Assembly (NCBI GenBank): GCA_017631725.1
Contig: JAGBSS010000160.1
Coordinates: 1 to 7,207 of the forward strand
DNA length: 7,207 bases
Source of the DNA: Clostridia bacterium
Lineage (GTDB): Bacteria > Bacillota > Clostridia > Christensenellales > Borkfalkiaceae
Direction: 5' to 3'
Part shown: one piece after another, positions 4,792 to 7,207 of the stretch
Position numbering within the stretch: position 1 is the stretch's first letter
How the letters are laid out: each line of letters opens with the position of its first letter
Notes under the pieces: model-generated
The model's database searches: none
What the model was told of the DNA's origin: nothing
The model's input: the letters and a program-made list of their open reading frames with translations, nothing else
Position numbers and translations under genes: made by a program

Positions 4792-6012
4792 TTATTTAAC
4801 AATCTTAGCTACAACGCCTGAACCAACGGTTCTGCCGCCTTCACGGATAGCGAAACGGAGACCTTCTTCCATAGCGATAGGAGTAATGAGTTCAACATCC
4901 ATTTTAATGTTGTCGCCTGGCATTACCATTTCTACGCCTTCTGGAAGTTTGATTGAACCAGTAACGTCGGTAGTTCTGAAATAGAATTGTGGACGATAGT
5001 TGTTAAAGAATGGAGTGTGTCTGCCACCTTCTTCTTTGGTTAAGATATATACTTGACCTTCGAAATGGGTGTGAGGTTTAACAGAACCTGGTTTTGCAAT
5101 AACTTGACCACGTTCGATATCAGTTCTATCTACACCACGGAGAAGTGCACCAACGTTGTCACCTGCTTGAGCTTCGTCAAGAGTTTTACGGAACATTTCA
5201 AGACCGGTAATAACGGTGTTTTTAGCTTCTTCTTTAAGACCAACGATTTCAGCTTGATCGTTAACTTTTGCTACACCACGTTCTACTCTACCAGTAGCAA
5301 CGGTACCACGACCAGAAATGGTCATAACGTCTTCTACAGGGAGTAAGAAAGGTTTAACGTCGTCACGTTCTGGGTTAGGAATAAAGCTGTCAACAGCATT
5401 CATAAGTTCGAAAATGCAAGCGCATTCGCTAGAAGCTTTAATTTCATCAGCAGAGTGGTCAGCTTGAGCAAATTCAAGAGCTTTTAATGCAGAACCCTTA
5501 ATAATTGGGGTATCGTCTCCTGGGAAGCCGTATTCGCTTAATAAGTCACGGATTTCCATTTCAACGAGTTCTTGTAATTCTGGGTCGTCTAATTGGTCGC
5601 ATTTGTTCATAAATACGATGATGTATGGAACGCCTACTTGACGAGCGAGAAGAATGTGTTCTCTAGTCTGTGGCATTGGTCCATCGGTTGCAGCAACAAC
5701 GAGGATTGCGCCGTCCATTTGTGCAGCACCAGTTATCATGTTTTTAACATAGTCTGCGTGACCTGGACAGTCAACGTGTGCATAGTGACGGTTAGCAGTC
5801 TGATATTCAACGTGAGCGGTATTAATTGTTATACCTCTTGCTCTTTCTTCAGGTGCCTTATCGATTTCGTCGTACTTCATTTTTTGAGCTTCGCCGAAAG
5901 CAGATAACGTCATGGTGATAGCAGCAGTTAAAGTGGTTTTACCATGGTCAACGTGACCAATGGTACCAATGTTTACGTGCGGCTTACTTCTGTCAAATTT
6001 AGCCTTAGCCAT
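4792..6012 (-). CDS. tuf: Translation elongation factor EF-Tu
   Basis: 406-residue GTPase that delivers aminoacyl-tRNA to the ribosome. G motifs are complete: GHVDHGKT (19-26), RGITI (59-63), DCPGH (81-85), NKCD (136-139), GSAL (173-176). Domains 2 and 3 follow in full ([39 protein letters not shown], and the end [15 protein letters not shown]). Start ATG 6012 ([10 protein letters not shown]) has GGAGG at 6025-6021 with an 8-base spacer; a TTG five codons upstream is part of the ribosome site and not a start. Compared with E. coli EF-Tu the loop after SALKALE is about 11 residues longer (181-200) and contains Cys197 and Cys199. It lies 90 bases downstream of fusA, the common fusA-tuf order, but ends at a terminator without rpsJ or other ribosomal genes. 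Confidence 0.98.
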   Translation of the reverse strand: MAKAKFDRSKPHVNIGTIGHVDHGKTTLTAAITMTLSAFGEAQKMKYDEIDKAPEERARGITINTAHVEYQTANRHYAHVDCPGHADYVKNMITGAAQMDGAILVVAATDGPMPQTREHILLARQVGVPYIIVFMNKCDQLDDPELQELVEMEIRDLLSEYGFPGDDTPIIKGSALKALEFAQADHSADEIKASSECACIFELMNAVDSFIPNPERDDVKPFLLPVEDVMTISGRGTVATGRVERGVAKVNDQAEIVGLKEEAKNTVITGLEMFRKTLDEAQAGDNVGALLRGVDRTDIERGQVIAKPGSVKPHTHFEGQVYILTKEEGGRHTPFFNNYRPQFYFRTTDVTGSIKLPEGVEMVMPGDNIKMDVELITPIAMEEGLRFAIREGGRTVGSGVVAKIVK

Positions 6013-6066
6013 TATAATTTCCTCCAAAAATATGATAAATTAAAAATTTTATTAAAATATAGTTTT

Positions 6067-6095
6067 ATTTTACAATAAATTTAAGCAATTGTCAA
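6067..6095 (-). promoter_or_regulatory. Sigma-A promoter of tuf in the fusA-tuf gap
   Basis: Minus strand: perfect TTGACA at 6095-6090, a 17-base spacer, TAAAAT at 6072-6067 (five of six). The start near 6060 gives a leader of about 48 bases ending in GGAGG. No terminator is seen between fusA and this promoter, so tuf can be read both with fusA and alone. Confidence 0.85.
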
Positions 6096-6102
6096 CAGTA
6101 AA

Positions 6103-7207
6103 TTATGCTTTTTTGCCGATTATCTTTTCAGCAACCGATTTTGGAACTTCTGCATAGTGTGAGAATTGCATTGTGTAGTTACCACGGCCTTGTGTTCTAG
6201 AACGAAGGTCAGTTGCATAACCAAACATTTCTGCAAGTGGAACTGATGCGTCTATAACCTTAATGCCGTTTCTGTCTTCTGTGCCTTGAATAAGACCACG
6301 ACGAGAAGTTACGTTACCCATAACGTCACCAAAGTATTGGTCTGGGGTTAAAACTTCTACTTTCATAACTGGTTCAAGTAACACGCTCTTTGCTTTTGCA
6401 AGACCATCTTTTAATGCCATGCTACCTGCAATTTTGAACGCCATTTCAGAAGAGTCAACGTCGTGATAGCTACCATCGTAAACAGTAACTTTAAAGTCTA
6501 CAACTTCGTAGCCAGCCAAGATACCGTTTTTAGATGCTTCTTGAATACCTTTGTCGATAGGTCCAATAAATTCTTTTGGAATAGAACCACCAACGGTTTC
6601 ATCAACGAATTCGTAACCCTTGCCTGCTTCTTGTGGTTCAAGACGAATTTTACAGTGACCGTATTGACCGTGACCACCCGTTTGACGTTTGAACATACCT
6701 TCTGCTTCAACCGCTTGACGGATTGTTTCTTTATAAGCAACTTGTGGTTTACCTACGTTTGCTTCTACCTTAAATTCACGGAGAAGTCTATCAACGATAA
6801 TTTCAAGGTGAAGCTCGCCCATTCCGGCGATGATGGTTTGTCCGGTCTCATCGTCGGTGTAGGTTCTAAAGGTGGGGTCCTCTTCCGCAAGCTTGGAAAG
6901 AGCGATACCCATCTTCTCCTGACCTGCCTTCGTCTTGGGCTCGATAGCCTGACGAATAACGGGCTCAGGGAATTCCATAGACTCAAGAATTACGGGATTC
7001 TTCTCATCACAGAAGGTATCACCGGTCGTCGTATACTTAGTAGATACGACAGCTGCGATATCTCCTGAGTAGCATACGTCAATATCCTCACGGTTATTTG
7101 CATGCATCTGAAGAATACGGCCGAATCTCTCGTGCTTATCCTTAGAGGAGTTGAATACGTTGGTACCGGCATTTACGCTTCCCGAATATACACGGAAGAA
7201 GCAGAGC
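6103..7207 (-). CDS. fusA: Translation elongation factor EF-G, C-terminal part (5' end outside window)
   Basis: The frame is open to the right edge, giving about 368 of the usual ~690 residues; the GTPase domain is not in the window. EF-G catalyses ribosomal translocation with GTP. Domain II begins the fragment ([19 protein letters not shown], then [10 protein letters not shown]), domain III has [14 protein letters not shown], domain IV has [15 protein letters not shown] and [14 protein letters not shown], and domain V has [17 protein letters not shown] and ends [11 protein letters not shown] at 6103. The upstream part (7207 to about 6815) uses AAG for all Lys, mainly CAG for Gln, mainly GAG for Glu and never CCA for Pro. 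The part below about 6790 uses nearly only CAA, GAA, CCA and mostly AAA. The protein aligns without a break, so the fragment probably joins two organisms' fusA genes at the conserved GELHLE region. tuf follows after 90 bases. Confidence 0.95.
   Translation of the reverse strand, partial: LCFFRVYSGSVNAGTNVFNSSKDKHERFGRILQMHANNREDIDVCYSGDIAAVVSTKYTTTGDTFCDEKNPVILESMEFPEPVIRQAIEPKTKAGQEKMGIALSKLAEEDPTFRTYTDDETGQTIIAGMGELHLEIIVDRLLREFKVEANVGKPQVAYKETIRQAVEAEGMFKRQTGGHGQYGHCKIRLEPQEAGKGYEFVDETVGGSIPKEFIGPIDKGIQEASKNGILAGYEVVDFKVTVYDGSYHDVDSSEMAFKIAGSMALKDGLAKAKSVLLEPVMKVEVLTPDQYFGDVMGNVTSRRGLIQGTEDRNGIKVIDASVPLAEMFGYATDLRSRTQGRGNYTMQFSHYAEVPKSVAEKIIGKKA

Noticed and set aside
6025..6027. TTG as start of EF-Tu, adding five residues
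   Set aside because: It overlaps the GGAGG ribosome site; [10 protein letters not shown] at 6012 is the conserved EF-Tu start.
5053..7068. Long open frames on the plus strand opposite tuf and fusA
   Set aside because: They are shadows of strongly conserved genes, lack ribosome sites and show no recognisable protein features.

Overview
The window is an AT-rich stretch in the style of a low-GC, Gram-positive, probably spore-forming Clostridia-like bacterium. The evidence is Shine-Dalgarno sites of GGAGG type, a lipoprotein signal, EF-Tu, EF-G and HU of bacterial type, a SpoIIQ-like M23 peptidase, a possible YwmB-like protein, and two promoter-like sites that resemble the forespore sigma-F consensus. 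A species cannot be named from it.

Layout from left to right. Bases 1-86 are a GC-rich fragment of an RNase HI gene (minus strand) fused to the 3' end of a truncated M1-family lipoprotein peptidase gene (83-1309, minus). Upstream of that, still on the minus strand, lie the SpoIIQ-like M23 peptidase (1371-1976), a small membrane-anchored YwmB-like protein (2032-2448) and a 404-residue protein that looks like a degenerate glycerol-1-phosphate dehydrogenase (2503-3717). A divergent promoter region (3718-3889) separates this block from the HU gene hup (3890-4165, plus). hup converges with a putative Amidase_6 cysteine-amidase gene (4204-4701, minus), and one hairpin sits between them. Next come tuf (4792-6012, minus), with its own promoter and a strong terminator, and the 3' half of fusA (6103-7207, minus), which runs off the window.

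The most interesting part is the regulatory layout of the minus-strand block. Two intrinsic terminator hairpins (2449-2482 and 1310-1352) end in a run of seven T that abuts the next ATG, and the 3' arm of each hairpin contains the next gene's Shine-Dalgarno site. At the first of these, the 5' arm is also the -10 element of a sigma-F-like promoter. A transcript starting there would lack the 5' arm and keep its ribosome site free, whereas read-through from the upstream gene would be terminated or have the site masked. A near-identical sigma-F-like promoter precedes the M23 gene. Two other genes (2503-3717 and 4204-4701) have no Shine-Dalgarno site and have sigma-A-like promoters placed so that transcription would begin at or next to the ATG, as in leaderless mRNAs.

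Both ends of the window look chimeric. The left 83-90 bases belong to a different, GC-rich genome or locus, and codon usage inside fusA changes abruptly near 6750-6815. Assembly error at both ends is the simplest reading, so the organism should be judged from roughly 100-6750 only.
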